NCBI GenBank assembly: GCA_017452405.1
Contig: JAFTMM010000041.1
Location: 1-8,951, forward strand
Direction: 5' to 3'
Length of the DNA: 8,951 nucleotides
Source: Clostridia bacterium
GTDB taxonomy: Bacteria; Bacillota; Clostridia; Christensenellales; Pumilibacteraceae
In this document: positions 1-7,085 of the stretch, piece after piece
How positions within the stretch are numbered: position 1 is the stretch's first letter
How the letters are laid out: the number at the start of each line of letters is the position of its first letter
The notes under the pieces: generated by a model
Database searches by the model: none
Seen by the model: the letters and a program-made list of their open reading frames with translations, nothing else
Told to the model about the DNA's origin: nothing
Translations under genes and position numbers: made by a program

Positions 1-323
1 CGCCGACGGGATCTACGGGTTATGCGCTTTCGTCGGGCGGTCCGGTTCTTAGCCCGCACGTTAAATGTAGCATACTCGTTCCGCTTAACTGCCACCATTT
101 ATCCTTAAAACCTGTGGTTATTGATGATAACGAAGTGGTGGTAATGGAAAGCGACGAACTTGCGTGTGTTATTGCCGACGGCAGAGTACACGGGGAATTG
201 ACTAATAGAATTACGATTACAAAATCAGACGTAAAAGCAACGTTTATCAGTTTTGAAAATACTAATTTCTATCGCCGGGTTCACGATAAGTTGGGCGGAG
301 GAATCAAGGAGGGAAATGCGTAA
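1..323 (+). CDS. nadK: NAD kinase, C-terminal part (5' truncated by window edge)
   Basis: NAD kinase phosphorylates NAD+ to NADP+ using ATP or polyphosphate in the cytoplasm. Only the last ~106 residues are present. Reading begins at base 3, with no start codon, because the gene enters from the left edge. The first visible residues, PTGSTGYALSSGGPVLSP, match the conserved substrate-binding signature of the family (usually TPTGSTAYSLSAGGPI.P). They are followed by a VPLNCHHLSLKP segment equivalent to the family's ICPHSLS.RP. The remainder fits the C-terminal beta-sandwich domain, ending FYRRVHDKLGGG. The upstream GGDG and NE/D motifs lie outside the window. The TAA stop overlaps the argR start as TAATG, implying translational coupling. 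A nadK-argR-recN order is common in Clostridia and Bacilli, which supports the call. Confidence 0.93.
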   Translation, partial: PTGSTGYALSSGGPVLSPHVKCSILVPLNCHHLSLKPVVIDDNEVVVMESDELACVIADGRVHGELTNRITITKSDVKATFISFENTNFYRRVHDKLGGGIKEGNA

Positions 324-769
324 TGGCTCGCAATGCAAGACAGTTTAAAATTCTCGAAGTTATAGTTGAAAAGCCTATAGAAACGCAAGAAGAATTGGCA
401 TCCGAACTCGTTGCTTCGGGTTTTGCCGTAACGCAAGCAACCGTTTCTCGCGACATTAAAGAGCTTGGACTTGTAAAAATAAGCGACAAAGGACGCCAGC
501 GCTACGTTAAAGAAACGGCGCACGTTAAACGTTTTTCTTCCAACATAGCAAACATATACCGTCACGCCGTATTATCCATAACTCCGGCGCAGAATTTAGT
601 AGTTATTAAGACCGTTCCAGGCGGAGCGTCTACCGTCGGAATGAGCATAGATCGCATGGATAACGAAGACGTTCTCGGTTGCGTAGCGGGCGACGATACC
701 GTACTCGTTGTGACGCGCACTTCCGAAACAGCGGAAGATATAACGAGTCAGTTGAAGGAGATGCTTTAA
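323..769 (+). CDS. argR: Arginine repressor ArgR/AhrC
   Basis: This is a transcriptional regulator of arginine biosynthesis and catabolism that binds ARG-box operators as an arginine-dependent hexamer. The 148-residue length is normal for the family. Residues about 5-70 form the N-terminal winged helix-turn-helix, with the recognition segment TQATVSRDIKELGL (SRD at 42-44). Residues about 80-148 form the oligomerisation and arginine-binding domain. It carries the PGGAS loop near 99-103 and the GDDT motif at 123-126, whose two aspartates contact arginine in characterised homologues. The ATG start is supported by an AAGGAGGG Shine-Dalgarno at 306-313, nine bases upstream, and by the one-base overlap with the nadK stop. 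No arginine genes and no obvious ARG box are in the window, so its targets lie elsewhere. Placement beside recN is typical of Firmicutes and does not imply a role in repair. Confidence 0.95.
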   Translation: MARNARQFKILEVIVEKPIETQEELASELVASGFAVTQATVSRDIKELGLVKISDKGRQRYVKETAHVKRFSSNIANIYRHAVLSITPAQNLVVIKTVPGGASTVGMSIDRMDNEDVLGCVAGDDTVLVVTRTSETAEDITSQLKEML

Positions 770-772
770 TTA

Positions 773-2467
773 ATGTTAGAGCGGATAACAATACGAAATC
801 TTGCTTTAATTTCTGATGCAGAGCTGGAGTTTTCCAATCAGCTCAATATTTTGAGTGGAGAAACGGGCGCAGGCAAATCGATTATCGTTGATGCGCTTAT
901 GCTTCTCATGGGTGGAAAATATGATAAAACCATGCTCAGTTACGGTACTGATGGCGGATTCGTTGAAGGTTTTTTCGTTTTTGACAGTGAGGATCGAACG
1001 GCTTTTATGTCGGAGTTTGGTATAGAGCCCGACGCTGAAATTATCGTTACTCGAAAGTTTAACGCCGACGGTAAAAACGACGTACGTATTAACGGTAAAA
1101 GCGTTACTGCTAAAATGCTTAAAAGCATTATGTCAAGTTTTGTGGATATTTGCGGTCAGAATGAATATCAAGTGCTTGCAAATAAGCGTGAACATGGACT
1201 GATTCTTGATAGCTATGCAGAGTCTGATTTGGGAAGTTTGCCAGAAAAATTAGGTGAAAAGTACGGCGAGTATACCGAATTAAGGAAAAGAATAGCCTCA
1301 ATTGGTGACGAGGCTGAACGTGCAAGAAGAATAGATATCTTATCTTATCAAATTGAAGAAATTGAACGCGCGAAAATTCGTCAAGGTGAGGAAGAAGAAC
1401 TGATTGAATTTCGCAATCGCGCAATGCACGGTGAAAAGATTAAACAGTCATTGACTACCGCGCTTGGTTCATTGGACGGCGAAAACTGCGGGATTGATAA
1501 CGTATACGAGGCGGTCAAGAGCGTAGGGCAGATTGCTTCTATTGCATCTGAGTATGCGGAGTTATATGAAAGACTGAATGCGCTTTCCGTAGAGCTTGAC
1601 GATATAACGGGTGCGCTGTCCGACTTGCACAAGAACGTCGATTTTGATGAATCCGAACTTGATTCTGCTGAAAACAGATTGGCAGTTTTGCGTTCGATAA
1701 AAAAGAAATACGGTGCTCTTGACTCGCTTGGCGAAAAGCTGGAAAAAATGAAAGAGGAGCTTGACGTATTATCGGGTAGTGACGACGAATACGCGCGCCT
1801 TTGCGTTAAGCGAGAGAAAGTTCTGGACGAGTTATACGAGCTTTGCGTGAAGATCTCTGAGCAACGCCGTATTAGCGCTAAACGCTTTGAAGATGACGTA
1901 AAAGCCGAGTTAGAAACTTTAGGAATGAAAAATTCTGAATTTAAGGTTTCTTTCTCTGAATTGCCGAATCGTGAGGATTTTGAAGCAAAGGTTACGGCAA
2001 ATGGCGCAGATGACGTTGAATTTTTGCTTTCACCTAATCTCGGACAACCGTTACTTCCACTTGTCAAGATAATTTCGGGCGGAGAAATGTCCCGATTTAT
2101 GCTAGCGCTTAAAGTAATATCGAGCAAATACGGTGGAGTAGATACACTTATTTTTGATGAAATAGACACGGGTATAAGCGGAAAAATCGGGCAGGAAGTG
2201 GCAAAAAAGCTCGCGGACATATCGAGAAACGCTCAGGTCCTGTGCGTAACGCACTTGCCTCAAATAGCCTCGATGGCAGACAGACAATATTTTATAGAAA
2301 AAAATACGGACGGCGTAACCACAAGAACAGGCGTAAGATTGCTGGATTATGATGGAATGATCAAAGAAATTTCGCGTCTTTCCGGTGGCATAGACATAAG
2401 CAACGCTTCGCATCAATCGGCAGTTGAAATGAAAGAATGGAGCGAGAGCTATAAGCAATCGTTATAA
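773..2467 (+). CDS. recN: DNA repair protein RecN (SMC-like ATPase)
   Basis: RecN is an SMC-family ATPase recruited early to DNA double-strand breaks, where it tethers ends for RecA-dependent recombination. At 564 residues it has the usual length. The N-terminal ATPase half carries Walker A GETGAGKS at residues 29-36. The middle, about residues 150-380, is charged, rich in E, K and R, and fits a short antiparallel coiled coil. The C-terminal half carries the ABC signature ISGGEMSRFMLALK (S435), then Walker B LIFDEIDTGISG (D462, E463), then the switch segment VTHLPQIAS. All catalytic motifs are intact. The start ATG lies four bases after the argR stop. A GAAGGAG Shine-Dalgarno at 754-760, inside the argR end, leaves a slightly long 12-base spacing. 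A rho-independent terminator follows the stop. I see no LexA-type operator immediately upstream, so it is probably transcribed with nadK and argR. Confidence 0.97.
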   Translation: MLERITIRNLALISDAELEFSNQLNILSGETGAGKSIIVDALMLLMGGKYDKTMLSYGTDGGFVEGFFVFDSEDRTAFMSEFGIEPDAEIIVTRKFNADGKNDVRINGKSVTAKMLKSIMSSFVDICGQNEYQVLANKREHGLILDSYAESDLGSLPEKLGEKYGEYTELRKRIASIGDEAERARRIDILSYQIEEIERAKIRQGEEEELIEFRNRAMHGEKIKQSLTTALGSLDGENCGIDNVYEAVKSVGQIASIASEYAELYERLNALSVELDDITGALSDLHKNVDFDESELDSAENRLAVLRSIKKKYGALDSLGEKLEKMKEELDVLSGSDDEYARLCVKREKVLDELYELCVKISEQRRISAKRFEDDVKAELETLGMKNSEFKVSFSELPNREDFEAKVTANGADDVEFLLSPNLGQPLLPLVKIISGGEMSRFMLALKVISSKYGGVDTLIFDEIDTGISGKIGQEVAKKLADISRNAQVLCVTHLPQIASMADRQYFIEKNTDGVTTRTGVRLLDYDGMIKEISRLSGGIDISNASHQSAVEMKEWSESYKQSL

Positions 2468-2481
2468 GATTTACTAAAATT

Positions 2482-2515
2482 AACAAGCAAGGCAAGGTGT
2501 CTTGCTTGTTTTTTT
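2482..2515 (+). terminator. Rho-independent terminator after recN
   Basis: A perfect 10-bp stem is visible: left arm AACAAGCAAG (2482-2491), a nine-base loop, and right arm CTTGCTTGTT (2501-2510). Five further T residues follow, giving a run of seven counting the two at the end of the arm. It starts 14 bases after the recN stop, so it closes the nadK-argR-recN unit and separates it from spoIVB. Confidence 0.9.
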
Positions 2516-2552
2516 GCGAATAACTGCGAATTTGGTTGCTAAATATATACTT

Positions 2553-3527
2553 ATGAGAAAATTTCGCCTTACTGCTATTCTTATAGCAATTACCGTCGTA
2601 TGTGCGTTCAACGTTACTCCTCAGCAGGCTTATGCGCTGACGGTAGGCGAAGTGTATCTGGGCGGTTACCCCATATGTCTCGAAATGCAAAGTGACGGTC
2701 CGATAGTTAGCGCCGTGAATGAAAACTATTGTACGGTAGGTGACGTAAAAAAGGGGGACGTAATAAAAAAAATTAACGGCGTTCCCGTTCAATCACGATT
2801 GGACGTAATGGAAATAATTTCGCAGAAGGAACTTACGATTCCTCTCGTTATTACGGTACTGCGGAATAATACTATGACTACAGTTCAGTTGATGCCCGAA
2901 AAGGACGTTTGTTCTAATAAACCTAAGCTCGGTTTTTCGATGAAAGACGGCGTTTCAGGACTTGGAACTATGACGTGCATGACGGAAAGTTGCTGTTTCT
3001 ACGCGCTTGGTCATCCAATATCCGATGGGGACAGTTCGTCAGAATTTGTATGCCGAAGCGGTAGCGTTTATCCGTGTGACGTTTGTGGGTACGAAAAACC
3101 GTCATATTCAAAACCCGGAAGAATAATCGGAAGAAGTTCGGGTAGCGCAATAGGTGAAATAAGTGAGAACTCACGTTTCGGCTTAAAGGGAACTTCGACG
3201 GAGGTATTATACGGAGAAAAAGTTTCATTATTGCCGAGAACGCAGGTCAAACCGGGGAAGGCAAATATATTGACGACGGTAGGCGCGGAAATGGAAAGCT
3301 TTGAAATCGAAATAGTAAAGGCTTGCTCTCAAAGCGTTCCAACGGAGAAAGGAATGGTGATAAGGGTAACTGATGAAGACTTGCTTAGACGTACGGGTGG
3401 TATTTTGCAGGGCATGAGCGGTAGTCCTATCGTGCAAAACGGCAAGCTTGCCGGCGCTGTTACTCACGTTTTTACGAATGATCCAACGCAGGGCTATGGG
3501 GTATATATTGAGTGGATTTTAGCATAA
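2553..3527 (+). CDS. spoIVB: SpoIVB serine peptidase (S55 family), sporulation signalling protease
   Basis: SpoIVB is made in the forespore and secreted across the inner forespore membrane. There it cleaves the SpoIVFA regulator and so triggers SpoIVFB processing of pro-sigma-K. The protein has 324 residues, which is compact against about 426 in Bacillus subtilis. An N-terminal membrane anchor or signal covers residues about 3-24, a PDZ domain about 30-115 (GDVIKKINGVPV), and the S55 domain about 125-320. The catalytic triad is visible: His154 in YALGHPISD, Asp274 in the VTDEDLL segment, and Ser289 in QGMSGSPI. The Asp-Ser spacing of 15 equals that of the B. subtilis D363/S378 pair. I chose ATG 2553 because the frame's earlier TTG at 2502 lies inside the recN terminator stem and would put a stretch ahead of the signal segment. 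No good Shine-Dalgarno precedes 2553. Unusually, six cysteines cluster at 142-178, and spo0A does not follow. Confidence 0.93.
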   Translation: MRKFRLTAILIAITVVCAFNVTPQQAYALTVGEVYLGGYPICLEMQSDGPIVSAVNENYCTVGDVKKGDVIKKINGVPVQSRLDVMEIISQKELTIPLVITVLRNNTMTTVQLMPEKDVCSNKPKLGFSMKDGVSGLGTMTCMTESCCFYALGHPISDGDSSSEFVCRSGSVYPCDVCGYEKPSYSKPGRIIGRSSGSAIGEISENSRFGLKGTSTEVLYGEKVSLLPRTQVKPGKANILTTVGAEMESFEIEIVKACSQSVPTEKGMVIRVTDEDLLRRTGGILQGMSGSPIVQNGKLAGAVTHVFTNDPTQGYGVYIEWILA

Positions 3528-3573
3528 AAACACGAGTATTATGTATGACATAGTAGATAAATTCGACAAAAAA

Positions 3574-3602
3574 TCATATTTTTCACGGTTATATCATATT
3601 CT
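3574..3602 (+). promoter_or_regulatory. Candidate sigma-E (mother-cell) promoter
   Basis: TCATATT at 3574-3580 matches the B. subtilis sigma-E -35 consensus (kmATATT) in full. After a 14-base spacer, CATATTCT at 3595-3602 matches the -10 consensus CATACAnT in six of eight positions. It sits in the AT-rich 80-base gap between spoIVB and the SpoIIM-like gene. spoIIM is a known sigma-E gene in B. subtilis, which fits. The predicted transcription start falls at about 3608-3610, on the annotated GTG start codon, so either the message is leaderless or translation begins further in. The match is by eye and AT-rich DNA gives chance matches. Confidence 0.45.
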
Positions 3603-3607
3603 TTAAC

Positions 3608-4222
3608 GTGAAAACTAAGAGTAATAATTTCAAATATTTTCTGACGGCAAAATATGACGAGTTGATTGACTTTATAAAATGCAACAAATTAAAGCTGATA
3701 GTGTTTTCTTTATTCCTCGTTTTGGGATTAGTGATAGGGATTTTGTCCGCATTAAAACCTGTTGATCCGTGTGATGCCTTCGTTTCTCATAACGGTGCGC
3801 TTTGCGCGCTAATCGAACATGCGGATTTTCTCCAATTTATTTTAGCTTCCCTGTTTTTTTCTTTTATACTTTTAGTAGTAACGTCAGTATTTTGTGGCTT
3901 TTCGTACTCGTTTCTTTTACTATTTTTGCTCACTTTGGTTTTAGGTTATTTTCAAGGCGGAAGCGTAGTTTTTATTATACGGATTTACGGAGTTATAGCT
4001 ATTCCTTTCGTAATAATATACGTCTTTACTACACTATTGACTAATTTTATTTTATTTGCTCATTTTGCATTAGCGTGGAAAATCTCTTACGAAAAGAGGA
4101 AATACGGATGTTCACCCAAAGTTACAAAAACGCTATTGTCTGCATTGCTTGTATTTGCAGTATTTGCAATCACGTTTTTTATAAAATTATTTTTACTTAT
4201 TTTGTTTTCTTTTTTCCTGTAA
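3608..4222 (+). CDS. Polytopic membrane protein, probable divergent SpoIIM
   Basis: This 204-residue protein is very hydrophobic, with about five predicted transmembrane stretches: 29-48, 75-97, 100-119, 122-156 (possibly two) and 174-203. There is a short cytoplasmic N-terminus and a basic loop, YEKRKYG, near 161-167. Length, helix count, the soluble segment between helices 1 and 2, and the neighbourhood (spoIVB on one side, dacF on the other) fit SpoIIM. SpoIIM is part of the SpoIIDMP engulfment machinery that remodels septal peptidoglycan. Residue identity is too weak to be sure from reading alone, so this is an inference from topology and context. The GTG start at 3608 has no Shine-Dalgarno and coincides with the predicted start of a sigma-E-like transcript. 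An in-frame TTG at 3662 would give a shorter N-terminus more like other SpoIIM proteins, also without a good ribosome site. Confidence 0.6.
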   Translation: MKTKSNNFKYFLTAKYDELIDFIKCNKLKLIVFSLFLVLGLVIGILSALKPVDPCDAFVSHNGALCALIEHADFLQFILASLFFSFILLVVTSVFCGFSYSFLLLFLLTLVLGYFQGGSVVFIIRIYGVIAIPFVIIYVFTTLLTNFILFAHFALAWKISYEKRKYGCSPKVTKTLLSALLVFAVFAITFFIKLFLLILFSFFL

Positions 4223-4260
4223 CTTACATATTCTATCCTTCATTGCGCAAAATCTCTATT

Positions 4261-4265
4261 GGAGG
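4261..4265 (+). promoter_or_regulatory. Shine-Dalgarno that fixes the dacF start
   Basis: GGAGG lies eight bases before ATG 4274. It overlaps an in-frame TTG at 4259, which therefore cannot be the start. Choosing ATG 4274 also gives a clean signal peptide beginning MKKN. Confidence 0.85.
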
Positions 4266-4273
4266 TTTTGTAC

Positions 4274-5452
4274 ATGAAGAAAAACACGAACTTAATAATT
4301 TTGGCGTCGTTAGCGCTCGTTATTTTAATATCCTTTTCCGTAACTCCGCTCGGTGCAAGCGCGTCAACTCTAAATAACGCAAAAGGCGTTCCAAACGTCG
4401 GATCGCCGTCCGCAGTTCTAATAGACGCAGATACGGGAACTCTATTGTATGACTTAAATTCCAAAGAACACCGCCCCGTAGCAAGTATGGTTAAAATTAT
4501 GACTCTGCTTCTTGCGTTTGAAGCAATAGATAATGGTCAGCTTGCTATGGACGAGCGGATAACTGTAAGCGAGAACGCGTCTTCGATGGGTGGTAGTCAA
4601 GCGTTTCTTGACGCTCACGCCGAGTATGAAGCCGAACAGCTCATAAAAGCCATAATAATAGCTTCGGCAAACGATGCTTGCGTTGCTATTGCCGAAAGAT
4701 TAAGCGGAAGCGTAGAAGGCTTCGTGTCGGTCATGAATCAAAAAGCTACCGAACTTGGCATGAATGACACTAATTTTGTCAATTGTACCGGTCTTCCTGC
4801 GCCAAATCAGTATTCCTGCGCGTACGACGCATCTCTCATGTTCAAAAGCCTGATTAAGCACGAAAAATATTTCGAGTATTCCCGAGTTTTTACCTTTGAC
4901 TTTGAACATCCTTCAGGCAGAAAAACCATGCTTACCAATACTAATAAGCTGGTAAGAGCATACGAGGGGTGTGACGGTGGAAAAACCGGTTTTACGAACG
5001 AGGCTATGTATTGCCTTTCAGCTACGGCGATGCGTAACGGAACGAGGCTAATCTGTGTAGTGACGGGCGCAAGTACGTCTAAAATTCGCAATGCGGAAAT
5101 TTGCAAACTTTTTGATTACGGCTTCGCGAACTTTGAAACTCGACAAGTAATTTTTAGTGACAGGGAATTTGAAGAAAAATTAAGTATTCCTTGGTCAAAA
5201 GAAAAAGAAACGCCGATTCGTCCGAGCACCGACGGATTTCATCTCATAAATCGAGGCGAAGATTTCCAGCCGACCTATGAGATTTCTATTGACGAAAAAG
5301 TTGCGTTGCCTCTGCCTGCAGGAAGCGTTGTCGGTAAAATTCTCGTATGTGATAACGGTGAGCTTATCGCTGAAAGTGAGATCGTAACTACCGTCGAATT
5401 AACCGAAATGAATTATCTGGATTATTTAAACGAGTTAATTCGCGCGTGGTAA
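4274..5452 (+). CDS. dacF: D-alanyl-D-alanine carboxypeptidase, DacF type (S11 family)
   Basis: This secreted, low-molecular-weight penicillin-binding protein removes the terminal D-Ala from peptidoglycan pentapeptides. In spore formers DacF tunes cross-linking of the forespore wall and cortex. The 392-residue protein has a signal peptide at about 1-31 (basic MKK, hydrophobic core, cleavage near GASA). The three penicillin-binding motifs are present: SMVK at 71-74 with nucleophile Ser71, SAN at 131-133, and KTG at 237-239. A small beta-rich C-terminal domain follows, from about residue 280. The usual C-terminal amphipathic anchor is short (ending LNELIRAW). The first motif has valine where S11 enzymes nearly always have threonine before the lysine. 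The gene lies 51 bases after the SpoIIM-like gene with its own strong ribosome site and no visible terminator between them, so co-transcription is likely. The DacF versus DacA/DacB assignment rests mainly on the sporulation neighbours. Confidence 0.88.
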   Translation: MKKNTNLIILASLALVILISFSVTPLGASASTLNNAKGVPNVGSPSAVLIDADTGTLLYDLNSKEHRPVASMVKIMTLLLAFEAIDNGQLAMDERITVSENASSMGGSQAFLDAHAEYEAEQLIKAIIIASANDACVAIAERLSGSVEGFVSVMNQKATELGMNDTNFVNCTGLPAPNQYSCAYDASLMFKSLIKHEKYFEYSRVFTFDFEHPSGRKTMLTNTNKLVRAYEGCDGGKTGFTNEAMYCLSATAMRNGTRLICVVTGASTSKIRNAEICKLFDYGFANFETRQVIFSDREFEEKLSIPWSKEKETPIRPSTDGFHLINRGEDFQPTYEISIDEKVALPLPAGSVVGKILVCDNGELIAESEIVTTVELTEMNYLDYLNELIRAW

Positions 5453-5483
5453 GAAGTTCGAAAATTACTACGAGTGTAAAGCG

Positions 5484-5512
5484 TTGACTAATTACTTTGA
5501 AAGTGATATAAT
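5484..5512 (+). promoter_or_regulatory. Strong sigma-A promoter for the M50-scpA-scpB unit
   Basis: The -35 element TTGACT (5484-5489, one mismatch to TTGACA) and a perfect -10 TATAAT (5507-5512) are separated by exactly 17 bases. Transcription should start near 5519, giving a leader of about 24 bases before ATG 5543. This is the best vegetative promoter in the window. It gives the segregation genes expression independent of the sporulation genes upstream. An imperfect inverted repeat, ACTACGAG at 5467-5474 and CTCGGTAGT at 5514-5522, flanks it. Confidence 0.88.
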
Positions 5513-5542
5513 TCTCGGTAGTTAAGTTATGCAGGAGAAACT

Positions 5543-6295
5543 ATGACCTTTGTTACGGATATTTGGTATATAACTAACGGCGACGTTGCGTTTACTATGT
5601 TAGCGCTCGTCGCTTTCCTGCTTGCTATTTATCTGGCAATAGTGCCTCATGAAATTGCTCATGGGCTTGTTGCGAAGTGGAACGGCGATTTAACTGCAAA
5701 AATGAACGGTAGACTGTCGTTAAATCCCATAGTGCATCTTGATCCTATAGGTTTTTTGATGTTATTGACGGTAGGTTTCGGCTATGCAAAGCCCGTTCCT
5801 GTTAATCCGTATAATTTCAAAGTACCACGCAGGGGACTTTTTACCGTTGCAATAGCCGGAGTTACGTATAATCTTTTAGCAACGATATTGTCGTCTTTCT
5901 TCTTGGCGCTAATTATGTTTTTATCGCCTGTGATAGAAAACGTGTATATGTATTTCTTCTTATCTACTTTCTTTGAACTACTTGCAACGATAAACTTAAC
6001 GCTGTTTTTGTTTAACATTATCCCACTCGGACATCTTGACGGATTTAAGATTATTGAAGCGTACGCGCACAGGGAAAACAGATTTATAGGCTTTTTGAGA
6101 AGGTATGGCAGTTATATTTTAATCGCGCTTTTTGCGCTTCATTTTGCCGTGCATTATATTCAGAGCTATGCAGGGCTTGAATTTCTTCAGTATTTTGACA
6201 TTCTCGGTCTGTATCTTAATACGTGCTCGTATTGGATAGGTAACGGCATTCTTTCGTTGTTTACTATGATGTTCGGCTTAGGACCTGTTTTTTAA
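5543..6295 (+). CDS. Site-2 protease family zinc metallopeptidase (M50)
   Basis: This is a membrane-embedded zinc metalloprotease of the site-2 protease/M50 class. The 250-residue protein carries the zinc motif HEIAH at residues 36-40 (His36, Glu37, His40) inside the first hydrophobic segment. A GFGYAKPVPVNPYNF segment at 78-92 matches the conserved G.akPVPv.p.nf strand. The third zinc ligand is Asp166 in FNIIPLGHLDG. About five to six membrane segments are apparent. Small M50 proteins of this kind often sit immediately upstream of scpAB in Clostridia, and their substrates are mostly unknown. The C-terminus, after about residue 205, runs on through another hydrophobic stretch and seems longer than usual. 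An AGGAG at 5533-5537 precedes the ATG by five bases. It is the first gene after the sigma-A promoter, and its stop is nine bases before scpA. Confidence 0.9.
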   Translation: MTFVTDIWYITNGDVAFTMLALVAFLLAIYLAIVPHEIAHGLVAKWNGDLTAKMNGRLSLNPIVHLDPIGFLMLLTVGFGYAKPVPVNPYNFKVPRRGLFTVAIAGVTYNLLATILSSFFLALIMFLSPVIENVYMYFFLSTFFELLATINLTLFLFNIIPLGHLDGFKIIEAYAHRENRFIGFLRRYGSYILIALFALHFAVHYIQSYAGLEFLQYFDILGLYLNTCSYWIGNGILSLFTMMFGLGPVF

Positions 6296-6304
6296 GGAGG
6301 ACGT

Positions 6305-7078
6305 ATGGACGAAGAAGAGCTTAAAGACTACGAAACGGACGACGATTCTCTAGATGAAGCGAGTGGTTTGAGAGTCAAACTTGATGCGTTTGAAGGACCT
6401 CTTGACCTTTTATTGCATCTGATTAAGCGCGCCAAAATTCGTATAGCAGATATATTTATATCCGATATTACAAAGCAGTTCCTTGAATATATTGAGGATA
6501 TTGAACAGGTAGATATAGATAAAGCGTCCGAATTCCTCGGAATGGCAGCGTATCTTTTGGAAATTAAGGCAAAAGCGCTTCTGCCTAAACCCGAAGTTGC
6601 TCAATCTGAGGAAGAGGACGACGGTAGCGAGCTTATAAGACGTCTTGAAGAATACGAGCTTTATAAAAAGGAAACGGAAAAACTAAAAGACCTTGAAACT
6701 ATCGGCATTCATTATCGCGAACCGGATAAGACGGTTGGTGACGAAAGAACCGTTTTAAAAGATATGACGATGGAGGGGATTTTGGAAGCCCTCCGCAAGC
6801 TGTATGAAAGAGCGGAAAAGCGTTCGCTTGATATAAAGACCAAAGAAATCGTACGAGATCCGTTCACAGTAAATGAAAAAATAGAACATATTAGAGCAAC
6901 GCTTGACGAGAAGTATGAAGTTAAGTTCACCGACCTTTTTGATGAATACGCTACCGTAAACGAGGTAATAACGACTTTTCAGGCGTTACTTGAATTGATG
7001 AAGTTGCAGTTTTTGACTGCACAGCAGACTGAGACGTTTGGCGATATAAGTTTAGTCAAACTTTCTGCGGAGGAATAA
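6305..7078 (+). CDS. scpA: Segregation and condensation protein A (kleisin)
   Basis: ScpA is the kleisin subunit that bridges the heads of the Smc dimer and, with ScpB, forms the bacterial condensin that organises and segregates chromosomes. The 257-residue protein has the typical N-terminal domain: KLDAFEGPLDLLLHLI at residues 25-40, then DIEQVDIDKASEFLGMAAYL and KAKALLP up to about 94. This part binds the Smc neck. The acidic and polar middle binds ScpB, and the C-terminal winged helix at about 190-255 (FTDLFDEY, VITTFQALLELMKL) binds the partner Smc head. An unusually acidic tail of about 20 residues, DEEELKDYETDDDSLDE, precedes the conserved core. A perfect AAGGAGG at 6293-6299, overlapping the upstream stop, supports the start. 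It lies between the M50 gene and scpB in one transcription unit. Confidence 0.96.
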   Translation: MDEEELKDYETDDDSLDEASGLRVKLDAFEGPLDLLLHLIKRAKIRIADIFISDITKQFLEYIEDIEQVDIDKASEFLGMAAYLLEIKAKALLPKPEVAQSEEEDDGSELIRRLEEYELYKKETEKLKDLETIGIHYREPDKTVGDERTVLKDMTMEGILEALRKLYERAEKRSLDIKTKEIVRDPFTVNEKIEHIRATLDEKYEVKFTDLFDEYATVNEVITTFQALLELMKLQFLTAQQTETFGDISLVKLSAEE

Positions 7079-7085
7079 GAGACGA

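Noticed and set aside
1381..2220. Long minus-strand open frame opposite recN
   Set aside because: Its product is a serine- and phenylalanine-rich low-complexity shadow of the recN coding strand, and recN itself has complete ATPase motifs.
2502..2552. Upstream TTG start that would extend spoIVB by 17 residues
   Set aside because: The TTG is in the 3' arm of the recN terminator, the nearby AAGGTG is only two bases away from it, and the added residues would precede a normal signal segment.
2517..2552. Possible sigma-G promoter for spoIVB (CGAATA and TATACTT)
   Set aside because: The spacing is 23 bases rather than 17-18, and the start site would fall beyond ATG 2553.
4259..4273. Upstream TTG start for the dacF gene
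   Set aside because: It overlaps the GGAGG ribosome site that serves ATG 4274, and the signal peptide starts cleanly at 4274.
3802..4377. Two other + strand open frames within and after the SpoIIM-like gene
   Set aside because: They are frame-shifted shadows of AT-rich membrane-protein sequence and the dacF 5' end, without ribosome sites or family motifs.
5529..5546. Five-codon leader frame (MQEKL) whose TGA overlaps the M50 start ATG
   Set aside because: It lies across the Shine-Dalgarno of the M50 gene and has no ribosome site of its own; most likely chance.
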